Shown here one piece after another: positions 1 through 11,072 of a stretch of 64,000 bases of DNA. This stretch comes from Zizania palustris (Eukaryota; Streptophyta; Magnoliopsida; Poales; Poaceae), in contig JAAALK010000082.1 in NCBI GenBank assembly GCA_019279435.1, positions 21,853,116-21,917,115 on the forward strand. The letters run 5' to 3'. How positions within the stretch are numbered: position 1 is the first letter of the stretch; each line of letters begins with the position of its first letter. The position numbers were made by a program, and so were the translations under genes. Under the pieces are notes generated by a model, which did not search any database, had not been told where the DNA came from, and saw only the letters and a list, made by a program, of their open reading frames with translations.

Positions 1-2494
1 GAAAACAAGGTATAGTGTTAGGTTGCAGAGGGTACACCGACTCAGATACGTACGCATCACACGGGGTTCCCGTCCAATCGTACGGCGGAGGCATCGGCGG
101 CTCTAGTGGCCTTGCCCACGGAGAGCCGAACCCGTTACCTGGAAGAGGGTTCAGCAGAGTTGATGGTGTCTCGGACCACACCAGCGAAGGGTCCTACCTG
201 GCCGGAGGTACGTTCGGCCAGTGCGAGCCGAAGCCTCCTATCGGAGAAGTACAACACAGTGCGGGGTTCGGCCATTGGGGGCCAAAGTTACTATACGGGG
301 GGTTTGGCCATTGTGGCTCGAAGCCACCGTGCGGAGTGTCAGGCCACCGTGGCCCGAAGCCGCTGTGCGGAGGGTACGACTGCTTTAGTCTGAAGCTACC
401 CTTCGAGAGTCTTGGACCCTTCAACTGCTTTAGCTTCTTAGCGTGTGGCCCTGCTTCCCTGGCCTTTCTTTGATGCTTGTTTAACAACATATTGTACGTT
501 ACCTTCGGCCTCTTGGGAGCTTTATCCGAAGGTGTATTAATGTTTTGTTTCCACACTCCTACCTCGGGGTTCTTCGGTATGAGTGTGCGAGTGCGCGGCT
601 CTCCAACAATTATGTCCTTCCCCTTAGCCGACTCGGCCTGTTCTGGCCAAATCAAAACCTTCTTCTCGCTGAGGTCGACGGCGTTGACAGGAAAAGGATC
701 TTTATCCAGCTTCATCTTCAGATTATGGTCTATCTTCAATCGTCCTTCTTCTATGGCCGATTGGATCTGCCGTCAAAAAACATTACAATCGTTAGTATTA
801 TGTGAATGTGAATCATGCCACTTACAGTACGGATGCTTCTTTAACTCATCGGTAGGTGGAATGACTTGACCCTTAGGTAACCTGGGAAGCTGACTTTTTA
901 AGAGAAAATCAAATATTTTATCACACTTAGTTATATCAAATGAGTACATGACCTCACTAGGTCGATTCTTTGTGGGGGATGGCTGTAACACGGAGCAGGT
1001 GATATGTTTATTTTTAGTGTTCCAAACCCATTCGGTCGCGTACATGTCGGCCGAATCCTCCTCTTCTGACTCCTCCTCATCAGAGTGTTCCATGATGTGG
1101 ATTTCAGCCCTAGGCTTGTTAAATGTATTAATAAACTTTTTATCTTTGGTTCGGCCTTCCTGGACCAGAGCCTGCTATAAAACTTGGCCAACTTCTAAAA
1201 AGTTTTGGTTATCTAACTTCTCTTTAATCTCGGAACGCAACCCATTAAAAGCTAGTTCCGACAAGTCCCTTTCCAAAATATTAAGGCTAAAACATCGGTT
1301 TCTAGTATCCCTAAAACGCTTAATATACTCAGAGGCGTTCTCATTAGACTTCTGTTTAAGCGATGTCAAATGTGAAAGCCTAAGTTCTGTCTCACCCGTG
1401 TAGAAGTAATCATGGAATTTCCGCTCTAAATCATCCCACGTCTGTATGGAGTTCAGCGGGTGTGCCGAAAACCAAGTGAACGCGGTGCCGGATAGAGAGA
1501 GAGAAAACAACCTAACTTTTAGGGCATCTATCCCGCTGACTTCTTCACATTGTGCCAAAAATTGACTAACGTGCTCTAGTGTGGTTTTGCTACCCTCACC
1601 GTTGAACTTAGTGAACTCAGGGATCCTATAGCCGCGGCGGTAGGGTATTGTATCCAGATGGTCATGGTATGGCTTACGGTAAACCCTAACCCATCCCTTG
1701 GGCACGAAGCCGGCACACTCTCTGAATAGTGTGCGGACCCGCTCCTCTATGTCATCTTGGCATGTCGCCTGCGCGCGCCTCTCATGCGAGGGCGCGACAC
1801 GCGGTGGGATATCAGAGTGTCGGCCATGGGCTTCTTCCCTGCGCGCTATCTGTATGACGTGCTCGTGTCTCGGTGCCTACGCGTGTGGTGCGGGTAGCGC
1901 GGGTACCAGCATATGTGGTGGCACATGGTACGCAGTGCTAGTTTGACCGTAAGTGTAATGATTAGTCTCGGCCATAAGTGTTGAGGCCGGAGACATGGTC
2001 GTGCCAGTGCTGTCGTTAGTTCTGCTGTACACGTGGTTTGTCGGAGGTGCACTAGCAATAGGAACCGGGGGTACAGCCTTAGTAAAGCTGAACATCCTAA
2101 GAGTTGCCTCTACTTGGGAGTTGACTTCCGAATCTAGACGGTTGGCTAGTGAAGCGCTAACAACTTGATCTACTGATGCGGCTATTTTTTGCTCAATCTC
2201 TAAAGAAGATAAACGAGGCGATACAGGTGTTACCTAGACCTGAGCGAGGTCGGGGGTGATGATGTCATGCTTGATGAAACCTGCATGTGTCTTAACGTAG
2301 CCCCCAAGCATCATGTCTTGGAGTGCCTTTAACTTTGCCTCGATCTCTGCTCGGTCTTCTACGGGGATATATTCAAGTGTAGGTGTCAGGATGTTGCGGT
2401 TGTCGATATCCGCGCCTCCTATTGCGTCCATCGGCGGTGTAGATGTAGTAGTCGATGTAGACGTACTTGTGGCCAATGTAGATGTACTTGTCAT
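1..2494 (-). pseudogene. Ty3/gypsy gag (gypsy-A, copy 1), nonsense-broken
   Basis: This is a gag polyprotein, the particle-forming protein of a Ty3/gypsy retrotransposon. Reading leftward from an ATG at 2494 (MTSTSTLATS), the pieces at 2494-2234, 2095-1877, 1705-1175, 1093-773 and 739-194 are all in one frame, separated only by stop codons near 2234, 1877, 1175, 773 and 194. The core (about 1705-1175) has the Retrotrans_gag pattern: a GEGSKTTLEHVSQFL start, then FTWFSAHPLNSIQTWDDLE and the FRDTRNRC stretch. A Cys/His-rich motif (YCKWHDSHSHNTNDC) lies near 800-840. The C-terminal part is proline/glycine-rich with a short tandem repeat. The gag frame still reads at base 1, so the element continues outside the window. 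A second copy runs the opposite way from 2925. No pol is present here. Family identity is sure; lineage is not. Confidence 0.85.
225..375 (-). repeat. Tandem repeat in the gag C-terminus
   Basis: About four to five imperfect copies of a roughly 33 bp unit encode a GFGPxWPNxP-like peptide on the minus strand. The plus-strand gag copy (ending near 5159-5365) has only one comparable GFDLRWPRP stretch, so the array looks like an expansion in this copy. Confidence 0.7.
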
Positions 2495-2504
2495 GTTGGC
2501 GTAG

Positions 2505-2578
2505 TTGTCCCCAGCGGAGTCACCAAAAAGTGTGTTGACACGGAAACGTGCCCCGCACTTGGGTCAGTTCGACGATAA
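2505..2578 (-). mobile_element. Gypsy-A LTR 3' end plus primer-binding region (minus)
   Basis: On the minus strand the LTR tail ends in GTCAACA at 2533 and is followed by CACTTTTTGGTGACTCCGCT, the same junction seen at 2894/2895 and 61700/61701. Only about 45 bp of this LTR tail remain before the sequence changes to a different LTR family (2579-2822). Confidence 0.75.
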
Positions 2579-2822
2579 GTCTTAGGGTTAAAATCGTAAA
2601 AGACTAATCTAATTAGAAAGAAGATAAGTCTTCCATCCTCGCTGGCAGATAAGCTCTCTAATGATTTAACCTTCGAAGTCATACTCCGAACAGAAGCCTG
2701 CATGGATTCTTCGAGCTTGATCATGCCCTAGACCGGAGTTAATACTGGAACTTCGGTCTAGTAAATTGTCTTTGTCTTATAACTGCAGAGACCCTGGGGA
2801 TGAAGTATTTTCCCCCAACAGC
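2579..2822 (-). mobile_element. 5' half of a gypsy-N-type LTR, fused to a gypsy-A LTR tail
   Basis: Read on the minus strand from 2822 it begins TGTTGGGGGAAAATACTTC, like the LTRs at 21128 and 29859, and stays alignable through the stretch AGATTAGTCTTTTACGATTT. It then stops short of the TATA half of that LTR and joins the gypsy-A LTR tail. The result is a hybrid LTR with the head of one family and the tail of another. Confidence 0.7.
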
Positions 2823-2894
2823 GACGTCAATGTCTCTTGACATTTTTGGATCGTCGAACTGACCCAAGTGCGGGGGCACGTTTTCGTGTCAACA
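2823..2894 (+). mobile_element. Gypsy-A LTR 3' end (plus copy)
   Basis: The stretch TCGTCGAACTGACCCAAGTG near 2850-2870 and the following bases to CAACA at 2894 are an inverted repeat of 2533-2578. After 2894 comes the CACTTTTTGGTGACTCC junction and the plus-strand gag. The two gag copies therefore point away from each other. Confidence 0.75.
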
Positions 2895-2924
2895 CACTTT
2901 TTGGTGACTCCACTAGGGACAAAC

Positions 2925-5365
2925 ATGCCAAGCACATCTACATCGGTGACGGGTACACCTGGTACCTCTACATCAACGGGACCCTCGACGCCGATGGATC
3001 CGGTGGGGAGCTTAGAGATTGATGATAACAACATCATTGTACCCACCATTGAGGACCACTCCAAGAAGGATAGGGCAGACCTCGAGGCCAGGACAAGGGA
3101 GCTACACACCCTTTTTCTTGGCCACTTCACCAAGACCCGAGGGGGCTTCGTCAAGCGTGACGGAGACGTCCCCGACCTCTCCGGAGCTAAGGTAACACCA
3201 TCGTCTCCTCAAATGTCCTTCTAGGACATCGAGCAAAAGATAGCCAACACTGTTGACCAGGCCATTAGTGCTACCTTTGCAAATCGCGTAGAAGACATGA
3301 TTGACTCAAAGTTGGACACAAAATTGGACACAAAAATGGAGGCAATGTTTAGAATATTCGGCTTTTCTGAGGTCATTTCCCCCACTCCAATAGCTAGTGT
3401 ACCCCCTATTCACCGCATATGCAGTAGAACCGATGGGAGTACCGAAAAGGTTATCACGTCCTCAGCCACACCATCCATGGCTGAGGTCCTGCATGACCCT
3501 ATCAATCAGACCAGCCCTTGGGCCGGTCATACCGACATGTGCCAAATTACTCAGGGGACAACAGTCGGTCATACCGACCATTATGCCCTCAGTTAGACTG
3601 GCCCTATGGCCAGTCAGACTGCTCCTACCACATATTATATGCCGCCGCCGCAGCCCGCACCTGCACTACTTTTCCCCGCGCTGCCTGCACCTCCTACTCC
3701 CGCACACCCGCATAGGCCCGATCACATCACATATCATGAGCCACCATGAGAGGAGGAGCCACACGACCGACACCATAATATACCACCGCGTGTCGCGCCC
3801 CCACATGAGAGACGCGCGCAGGCAGGAGGCTTAGACGACCTTGACAAGTGGATTCGCGTGCTATTTAGAGAGGTTGCAGGATGGACACCCAGAGGACGGG
3901 GTAAGGTTTATCAAAAGTCGTACCCCAACTACTTTGACACCATCTCGTACCCACGAGGCTTTAGGGTGCCCAAGTTTAAAAAATTTGACGGTGAAGGTAG
4001 AAAAACCACCCTAGAGCAGGTAGGTCAGTTTTTAGCGCAGTGTAGCGAAGCTAGTGGGTCGGATGCTTTGAAACTTAGGTTGTTTTCTCTATCGCTTTCC
4101 AGCACCGCTTTCACTTGGTTTTCGGCGTTACCGCCGAACTCCATCCATACTTACGCCTAGTTGGAGCAGAAGTTCCATGACTATTTCTATACTGGGGAGA
4201 CCGAGCTTAGACTGTCACACCTAACATCGGTTAGACAGAAGACTAAGGAGAGTGTCTCCGAGTACGTTAAGCGTTTTAGGGACACTAGAAACCGATGTTT
4301 TACTTTGAACATCTCCGATAGAGACTTGGCTGACCTAACTTTTAACGGTCTCCACTCCGAACTTAAAGAGAAACTAGATGGACATGATTTCTTTGATGTT
4401 AGTCAAGTGCCGCAAAAGGCTCTGGTTCAGGAAAGTCGAGCCAAAAGTAGAAGATTCACCAAAACATTTAACAAACCCAAGGCCGAGGTGCACGTCATGG
4501 AGCACTCCGATGACAAATCATCAGAGAGTGAGGATGACTCAGCCGATATCTACACCGTAGAGTGGACTTGGTCTAGCAAGGCCAAACCCATCACTTGCAC
4601 TGAGTTACGGCCGTCTCTGGCTAAGAGTTGGCCCAGCGAGGTGAAGTATTCTTTTGATGTGACCAAGTGTGATAAGATATTAGATTTTTTGTTGAAGAAC
4701 AAACTCATCAGGTTACCGAAGGGTCACATCATTCCGATGGCCGACAACTTGAAGAAACAGGCTTATTGTAAGTGGCATGATTCTCATTCCCATTCTACTA
4801 ACGATTGCAATGTTTTTCGTCGGCAGGTTCAATCGTCCATAGAAGAAGGACGGTTGAAATTGGATACAAGTCCCAAGATGAAGCTCGACCAGGACCCTTT
4901 CCCCATGAACACTATTGATCTCAATGAGAAGAAGGTGCTGATTTGGCCCGAGCAGGCCATGTTCACTGAAGGGAAGGAGGTCATGATCGGGGAACTTCGC
5001 CCACACATGCTCATGACAAAGAACCCTGAGGTAGGAGTGTGGAAGGTGAACACCAATGCATCATCTTCGGTTGCGAATCGCAAGAAGCCGAAGGTGACAT
5101 ATGACATGCTGCTCCAGAAGCACCAGAAGAGGGCTAAGAAGGCAAGCGCTCGGCCATGAGCCCCAGCGAGACCAGACCCTCCTCAGAGGAGCGGGTTCGA
5201 CCTACGATGGCCAAGGCCATTGGAGCCAACTTTTCCTCCGCCACCATACCATCTACCGATGACATAGTGGCCAGCTTACTACTTTCTGCCTCCCGGGTAT
5301 CTTGTGCCATATTATATTGCTCCATTTGTGCCAGTCGGATTTTATAACATGCAGGGTCAGATGAA
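2925..5365 (+). pseudogene. Ty3/gypsy gag (gypsy-A, copy 2), nonsense-broken
   Basis: A second gypsy-A gag. The ATG at 2925 (MPSTSTSVTG) is equivalent to the ATG of copies 1 and 3. One frame is kept from 2925 to 5159, interrupted by stops at 3222, 3594, about 3747 and 4158. After a TGA at 5157 the same frame continues as a proline-rich tail to about 5365. The Retrotrans_gag core (about 3950-4400) and the Cys/His motif (YCKWHDSHSHSTNDC, about 4766-4812) match copy 1. The linker at 3500-3640 carries repeated GGTCATACCGACC-like half-palindromes. Near 5365 the sequence switches to a minus-strand gypsy pol across a short shared stretch (ATGGAGTATGG), so protease and later domains are missing. Because there are no frameshifts, decay was by point mutation. 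Confidence 0.85.
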
Positions 5366-6912
5366 TGGAGTATGGTGACTCATGGCCTTATTGTAGTATA
5401 AGATTCTTCAATTTAGGTTTATCTGGAACACAAATACAATCCCCAAACCATACGGTGCCTCACTCATGTTCCAAAAACTCTAGGGCTTTTCCTCTCCTCA
5501 TATTCTTTTGAATTTCTTTCATGTCAATATCATCCTTTTGGTCTTCTCTAATTTGCTCTGTTAGGGTTGGTTGTGCCTCCAATGCTGCCAAGTAGCCTTG
5601 AGGCACTATTCCAAGGTTCAAGTGTTCAAATTCTACTACTACCTCTCGTTGACTTTGCCCTTCAAGTATGACATTGCAATAACTTTTACGACTCAAAGCA
5701 TCTGCTACCACATTAGCCTTGCCTAGATGATAGTGGATCCCAATATCATAATTTTTAATCAACTCCAACCATCTCCTTCGTCGAAGGTTTAGATCTAGTT
5801 GAGTAAATATATATTTAAAGCTCTTGTGATCCGTGTAAACTTCGCAATGATTACCGATGAGGTAATATCGCCAGATTTTTAGAGCATTGACCACTGCAGC
5901 TAACTCTAGGTCATGAGTGGGGTAGTTTGCCTCATGCAGTTTGAGTTGGCGAGAGGCGTATGTCATCACTCTACCTTCATGCATTAGGACACAACCAAGT
6001 CCTTGACGAGATGTGTCGTAGAAAACATGGAAGTATTTTTAATTATCTGGGAGGGTCGACACTGGATCCAACACTAGCCTTGTCTTGAGCTCTTGAAAAC
6101 TATTCTCTCAAGAAGGGGTCCACATGAAATTTACCTCCTTCTTCAACAACTCATTCATTGGCTTGGAAATTCTTAAGAAATTCTCTATGAACCGACGGTA
6201 ATAACCCGCCAATCTAAGAAAATTGTGAACCTAGGTGACAAACTTTGGTTGCTACTATTCTGTGACCGCTTCAACATTGATAGGATCCACTACTATACCA
6301 TTGGATGTGATGACATGCCCAAGGAATCCTACTTGAGTTAACCAAAAGTCGTACTTGCTATACTTTGCATAGAGCTTGTGTTCTCTAAGTCTTCCTAGCA
6401 CCATGTGCAAATGTTGCTCATGGTCCTCTTGAGTTTTAGAATAGATTAGAATGTCATCAATGAATACTACCACAAATTTATCCAAGTAGTCCATGAACAC
6501 CTTATTCATGAGATTCATAAAGAAGGCCAGGTCATTCGTGAGTCCAAAAGACATGACCGTGCACTCGAATAATCCATATCTTGTGGTAAAAGTTGTCTTA
6601 GGGATGTCTTCCTATCGAATTCTCAACTGATGGTATCTTGACCTAAGGTCAATCTTCGAGAACATTGTGCCTCCCTTGAGCTGATCGAACAGATCATCAA
6701 TACGTGGAAGGGGGTATTTTTTCTTAATTGTGACAACATTCAATGCGCAATAATCGACACACATCCTCTTTGTTTTGTCCTTTTTTTCCACAAATATGAT
6801 AGGAGCTCCCCATGGGGATGTACTCGGTCAGATATATACCTTGGATAAAAAGTCTCCTAACTGCTTTGTCACTTCTCCTAACTCATTAGCGGCCATCTAG
6901 TTTGGTCTCTTT
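5366..6912 (-). pseudogene. Gypsy-B pol: reverse transcriptase, RNase H, start of integrase region
   Basis: The minus strand encodes a Ty3/gypsy reverse transcriptase followed by RNase H. The RT active-site motif FIDDILIYS is at about 6441-6464. Other RT signatures are [12 protein letters not shown] (near 6800) and MSFGLTNDLAFF (near 6500-6554, normally NAPATF). RNase H follows in 5460-5984 ([49 protein letters not shown]). Past the stop at 5460 the linker to integrase (CVPDKPKLKNLIL) is still readable to about 5366. Several in-frame stops occur. The N-terminal side stops at about 6912, where a copia LTR begins. The missing upstream part is found at 59061-60101 on the same strand, so this is one element split by later insertions. 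Confidence 0.88.
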
Positions 6913-7584
6913 GAAGATGTCCACGTGAAGAAGATGTTGATCATTGCTATTTAAGCAACACCTCCACGAAGTTCACACGTACAGGGATGAGATCCTTCCC
7001 ATGTCGGCATGCTAGCACCGCTCGTGACAAACGGGAAAAGCCTCAATCTCAACTCTTGAGATCAAGAAAGGGAGAGGAGTTGTTGCTGGCTAGGGTTTAG
7101 ATCTGATCTAAACTATGAATAACTTGATATCCAAGACCTCCTCCTCTCTTTCTATAGAGGTGAGAGCCCTAGCCTCAAACAATTTGAGACCCTACATATC
7201 CAATTTTTTACGCCTACCTCATAACTTCCAATCCTCAGATCAGAACTTCCGATCAGAGCTCTCGATTCGTAATTCTAGGAATCAACGGAACTTCCGATAC
7301 CCCTATCAGAACTTCCGATCAGTGCATTTTTTCCTGATACACATTAGAACTTCTGGTTTCAACTCTTTGTCTCTAAATTAGAAATTATCGGAACTTCTGA
7401 TACCATATGGGAACTTCCGATTTGAGCACTCTATTTCATAAACAATAAATTATTGGAACTTTCGATACCATATCAGAACTTCTTAATTGAGCTCTTTGTT
7501 TCCAATTGAGAAAATAATCAAAACTTTTGATTCCAAATTAGAACTTCTGATGCAATCGAAATTTTCTTGGATATTGTTCCTTCA
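6913..7584 (-). mobile_element. 3' LTR of copia-3 (truncated)
   Basis: It aligns with 58690-59060 (shared stretches include CAATCTCAACTCTTGAGATC and GGCTAGGGTTTAGATCT). On the minus strand the LTR starts with TGAAGGAAC at 7584, directly after a purine tract. Its last ~200 bp are missing at 6912, where gypsy-B RT begins. It also carries an expanded block of AACTTCCGAT-type repeats that the other LTR has in only a few copies. Confidence 0.75.
7205..7560 (-). repeat. Array of GGAACTTCCGAT-type repeats in the copia-3 LTR
   Basis: About a dozen degenerate copies of a motif related to CAGAACTTCCGATC / CGGAACTTCCGATA, spaced roughly 20-45 bp apart. The core GGAACTTCC is close to a palindrome. The LTR at the other end has only two or three copies (about 58985-59025). 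Confidence 0.75.
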
Positions 7585-8510
7585 ATCTCCCACTTGCACA
7601 AGAACTAATTCTTTGCAAATTTCTTAATCCATCCCCTTAAGTGTGTGACACGATAACTTCATACACTAACGGTTGTTCACTAGAAACCTTTTACGACTCA
7701 CGGATCAATAGCGGTACCTTCAGCACATATTGACCCCCAGAAGTGTACAAAATCAAATTTTTGTTGAACCTTGATATACTCATGCACTAGTCCCTTTACC
7801 ACACGACATCAGTCAAACTCAAGGCGAGATTCGTGCAACCCTTGTTGGACATTTCAACATTTCACTCGAACAAGTAACCGATTCAAATCAAGACTAACTC
7901 TTTAGTCATAGTGGCATGGCCAAGCACTTTTCCAATCCGACTACCTCGAGGGGCCCAGAGATGTCTCTCCCATTATTAGGAGGGGTAAATTCCATTTTGA
8001 CCGTTCACATCCCAAGACATGTTTCACAACACACCTAAAAACAACTCTTATGACTACCTAGTTAAGGAATAGCGTTAGGAAGCATCTAAGTACGTCGCTA
8101 CACATTCTGGAATCAAATGATGATCTTAGGTCTGAGGACTCAGCAGATACACCATTTGAGATGACAACTGATGGCACATTACAATAACAATCCCTGTAGT
8201 ATCTCAAGTGGGTATATCGAACACTATGTTCACTAACATGTGTCCACATCACTGATTTGATATCTCTATATTTATGATCTATGAAACATGATCATCAATT
8301 AGTTGGATGTGCTAATATGTGTATCATCATTGTCCCACATGATGAGAATATCAGGGATCCTTTTGAACAATATCATTAGAAAACAAATAGTTTCACATAA
8401 CAAGTCATCAACTCATTAATTAAATGTAAATGACATTTATTCAAGGAAGAAGATAACAATTATCCTCTTACATTGGCATGGACACTACTAACATCTTCCA
8501 CATCTTACAT
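7585..8510 (-). mobile_element. Copia-3 3' non-coding region with polypurine tract
   Basis: No convincing ORF. On the minus strand the segment leads to the purine-rich tract CAAGTGGGAGAT at about 7585-7597, immediately before the LTR start; this is the standard polypurine primer position in copia elements. The upstream end is cut at 8510 by copia-1. The RNase H end that should precede it is at 30517. Confidence 0.65.
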
Positions 8511-10472
8511 TGACAGATATTTTCCTCTGATTCGAAGGAGTCCCTCTGAAGGGGTTTGGAGGTTGTTTCACCAAAGGGTTCAGTAGGTCTGTTTGCTGCA
8601 GCTGTTGCAGCGGAGTGTGACTATCGAAGGGGTCTGATGATATACGATGACTTGGATGTATCGAAGTATTCAGTACTTTGGGCGGTACACCGGAGTGTGT
8701 GCCAAAGGTTGCTTACCCGGAGAGGTCTCTGGGGTACTAGATACACTTGTCTGTTTGTCTGTGGTGCGCAGGTGACTTTAGAGGCGACGGACACAGGTGA
8801 ACCTGGGTCAAGCGGGAGGCTTGATGCCAGGCTAGCGGGGAGCTCGGTCACGAAGGCTGCAAAGGGGTCGAGGTCGGACCTCGGGTCGAGGTGCGCCAGA
8901 GGAAGGCAGAGAGTGTGGAGCATGGCTCCAGGTGAAGGTACCCTGAGACGAAGTCCTCAGAGGCGAGGCACTTCGAAGGGTACTCCGAATGGAGTGACTT
9001 CGAAGTATGGTGGACCAAGTCCTCAACAATGAGGCAGGGCATTTTAAGTGTGCTCCGGAGGGAGGCACTTGAAGGTATAGCCGATGAAGGTCTCAGATGT
9101 CGAGGTGTATTGAAGGCATGGTCTGGGTGAGGTTCGTCGAGGAGTGTGCTCGGGGAGAGACACTGTGATGAAGTGCTCATGGAATGCTTCATGCGGAGGC
9201 CTTGGACGAAGGAGGGACTTCAAAGGGTGGTACTCCGAAGGTGGGGCTTCGGAGTGTGGTTGTCTTGAAGTACTTCGGCCATGCATGGCTTTAGTACATG
9301 GGCTGACGAAGTTCGAGCTGGGAGTAGCTGCGAAGCCGTGGTGGTCCACTCTAGAGGTGATGGCGCGAAGGCTCAAGGGCTTTGACGGCTTCGGGTCAAA
9401 ACCGTCACTGTATCAAAGGCTGACTTCGGTGAAGAGAAGGCCGTCAGGCTCAAGGCTTCTCACCGAATCTACTGCACCCCTCGCGTGCAAAGGGGGGCTT
9501 CAGAAGAATCCAAGACTGCAAAGGCTGACCGTGTCTGGTCTGCAAAAGTTGATCATGTCTCCTCTGCAAATCTGACAAAAGAAGCCTCCAAATAAAGTAG
9601 ACTACCAGTTGTACCCCCTTGTTCTGATGAGACAAAAACAATGTAAACCCAAGGGGTAAAGTAGTCTATTCACAGGGCTGAATAGTGCCTATAAATAGTG
9701 GAAGCTAGCTAGGCCACAGTAACACTTTGAGCAGCCATTTTTGAGCTCCTATGCTAGCCGCCACATACTCTTGTATTTAGTCTGTGAGTTCATTTTGTGT
9801 TCCCTGTTCAAGCAATGAAACTTTGATTATGTCTTCATTTATTGTTTGAACTTGTATGCCTACTTTGCACTACATGTTTTGATTTCTCTGTGCACCACCT
9901 TCTTCTGGGTTGAGCTTGTGCACTGGATCTCTTCTGGAGAAGTGTGTGAGAAGTCTATTCATGTGAAGTGTGTGTTTTTTAGTGTCTGTTCGCTCTGTGT
10001 AAACTGGAGGCAAGACCTCTCTGATTACTAGTGAAGCACTGTTCGAAGCCCGTTTTTTCCCTTGTCGAAGCCCTCTGCGAAGTGTGTTCAGTGTGCGTTT
10101 AGACCTTTGAAGTACGAAGCCTAGCACCAGTTGCTATCGCTGAGTATTTGGTTGAAGTCCTCAGAGGGAAGTCTACTCTTGCGAAGGGTGAAGTGCGAAG
10201 CTTGCTCGAAGGCACCCAGTGTGCGGAGCCTGCACTGACTTAGCAGAGTTGAGTTTTTGGTGTTGTGGGTGGAGCGAAGTCTTCTTGACTTTGAACCTTT
10301 ACTCCTGGCGAAGCCTGGTTTCGGAGCTGTGAAATACCTCCGAACTAGAACTTCGAAGGGTGTGTTCGAAGCCTGTTCTGCAGAAGACAGAATTAAAACA
10401 GAAGACTATTTTTAGTCTGAAATTTTAAAAGCTCCCATTCACCCCCCTCTGGTCGTCGTTTTCGGTCCAACA
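8511..10472 (+). mobile_element. 5' LTR of copia-1
   Basis: It aligns throughout with 19283-21127. It lacks the first ~40 bp (TGAGAAACCAAGGG...) and begins at TGACAGATATTTTCC. The TATA box (TATAAATA) is at 9690-9697. It ends GGTCCAACA at 10472. The LTR is dense in TTCGAAG/TTCGGAG motifs. Confidence 0.9.
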
Positions 10473-10473
10473 A

Positions 10474-10486
10474 TTGGTATCAGAGC
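10474..10486 (+). other. Primer-binding site (initiator Met-tRNA)
   Basis: TTGGTATCAGAGC lies one base after the LTR end. It is complementary to the 3' end of plant initiator methionine tRNA, the usual primer of Ty1/copia reverse transcription. Confidence 0.9.
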
Positions 10487-10536
10487 GGGTTAAGATCACC
10501 AGTTGACCTTAAACGGTTTTGTGATCTGTTGGCGAC

Positions 10537-11072
10537 ATGGACAGAGTTAGTAAAATACCTCTGTTCGATGGGACAGACTTTGCTTACTGGAAGGTGCGCA
10601 TGGAGGCTTACTTGCTAAGCCAAGGAAATGCAATTTGGGAGATTGTGAACTCACAATACTCCATCCCTGAAACTCGCACCTCTCAAACAGAGAAGGATCA
10701 GTATAATGCCAACTCCAAGGCTAGAAAAATATTGTTCATTGGTTTTAGTCGGAGTGAGTTTGATAGGGTGCAGCACCTTAGGACAGCTAGGGAGATTTGG
10801 ACTACACTCACTATTTTTCATGAGAGCTCTACACAGATTAAGGCCAGGTGCCAAAGCACATACAATCAACAGTATCAGCTGTTTGTGCAGGCATCTGGTG
10901 AATGTATAGATGCCATGTTTTCTCGCTTTGATGTGATAGTGAGTAACTTGTGGTCCAACGAGACGCTTTCTTACAATAATCATGATAGGGCTATCAAGCT
11001 TCTCTATGCTCTTGATCGTAGCATATGGGAAGTAAAGATATTCAGCATTGAGGAGTCCGCAGGTTATGACAC
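10537..11072 (+). pseudogene. Copia-1 gag, N-terminal part
   Basis: The ATG at 10537 opens a copia gag (MDRVSKIPLFDGTDFAYWK). The LFDGTDFAYWKVRM block is a DUF4219-like start, and the following helical region (EIWTTLTIFHE, YQLFVQASGECIDAMFSRF) fits the UBN2/Retrotran_gag family of copia gag proteins that build the particle. The frame is open until it is cut at 11072 (GYD) by a solo LTR flanked by GACAC. The rest of gag resumes at 13116 in the matching frame. The uninterrupted version can be seen on the minus strand in copia-2 (about 44450). Confidence 0.9.

Noticed and set aside
7100..7560. CRISPR-like spaced repeats (AACTTCCGAT units)
   Set aside because: Irregular spacing, degenerate units and location inside a plant LTR; no CRISPR features.
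8556..9032. Long plus-strand ORF in the Sirevirus LTR (and similar ones at 11114, 19369, 36125, 45726)
   Set aside because: Low-complexity Ser/Arg/Gly-rich readings of GC-rich LTR sequence, open in several frames on both strands and without any domain.
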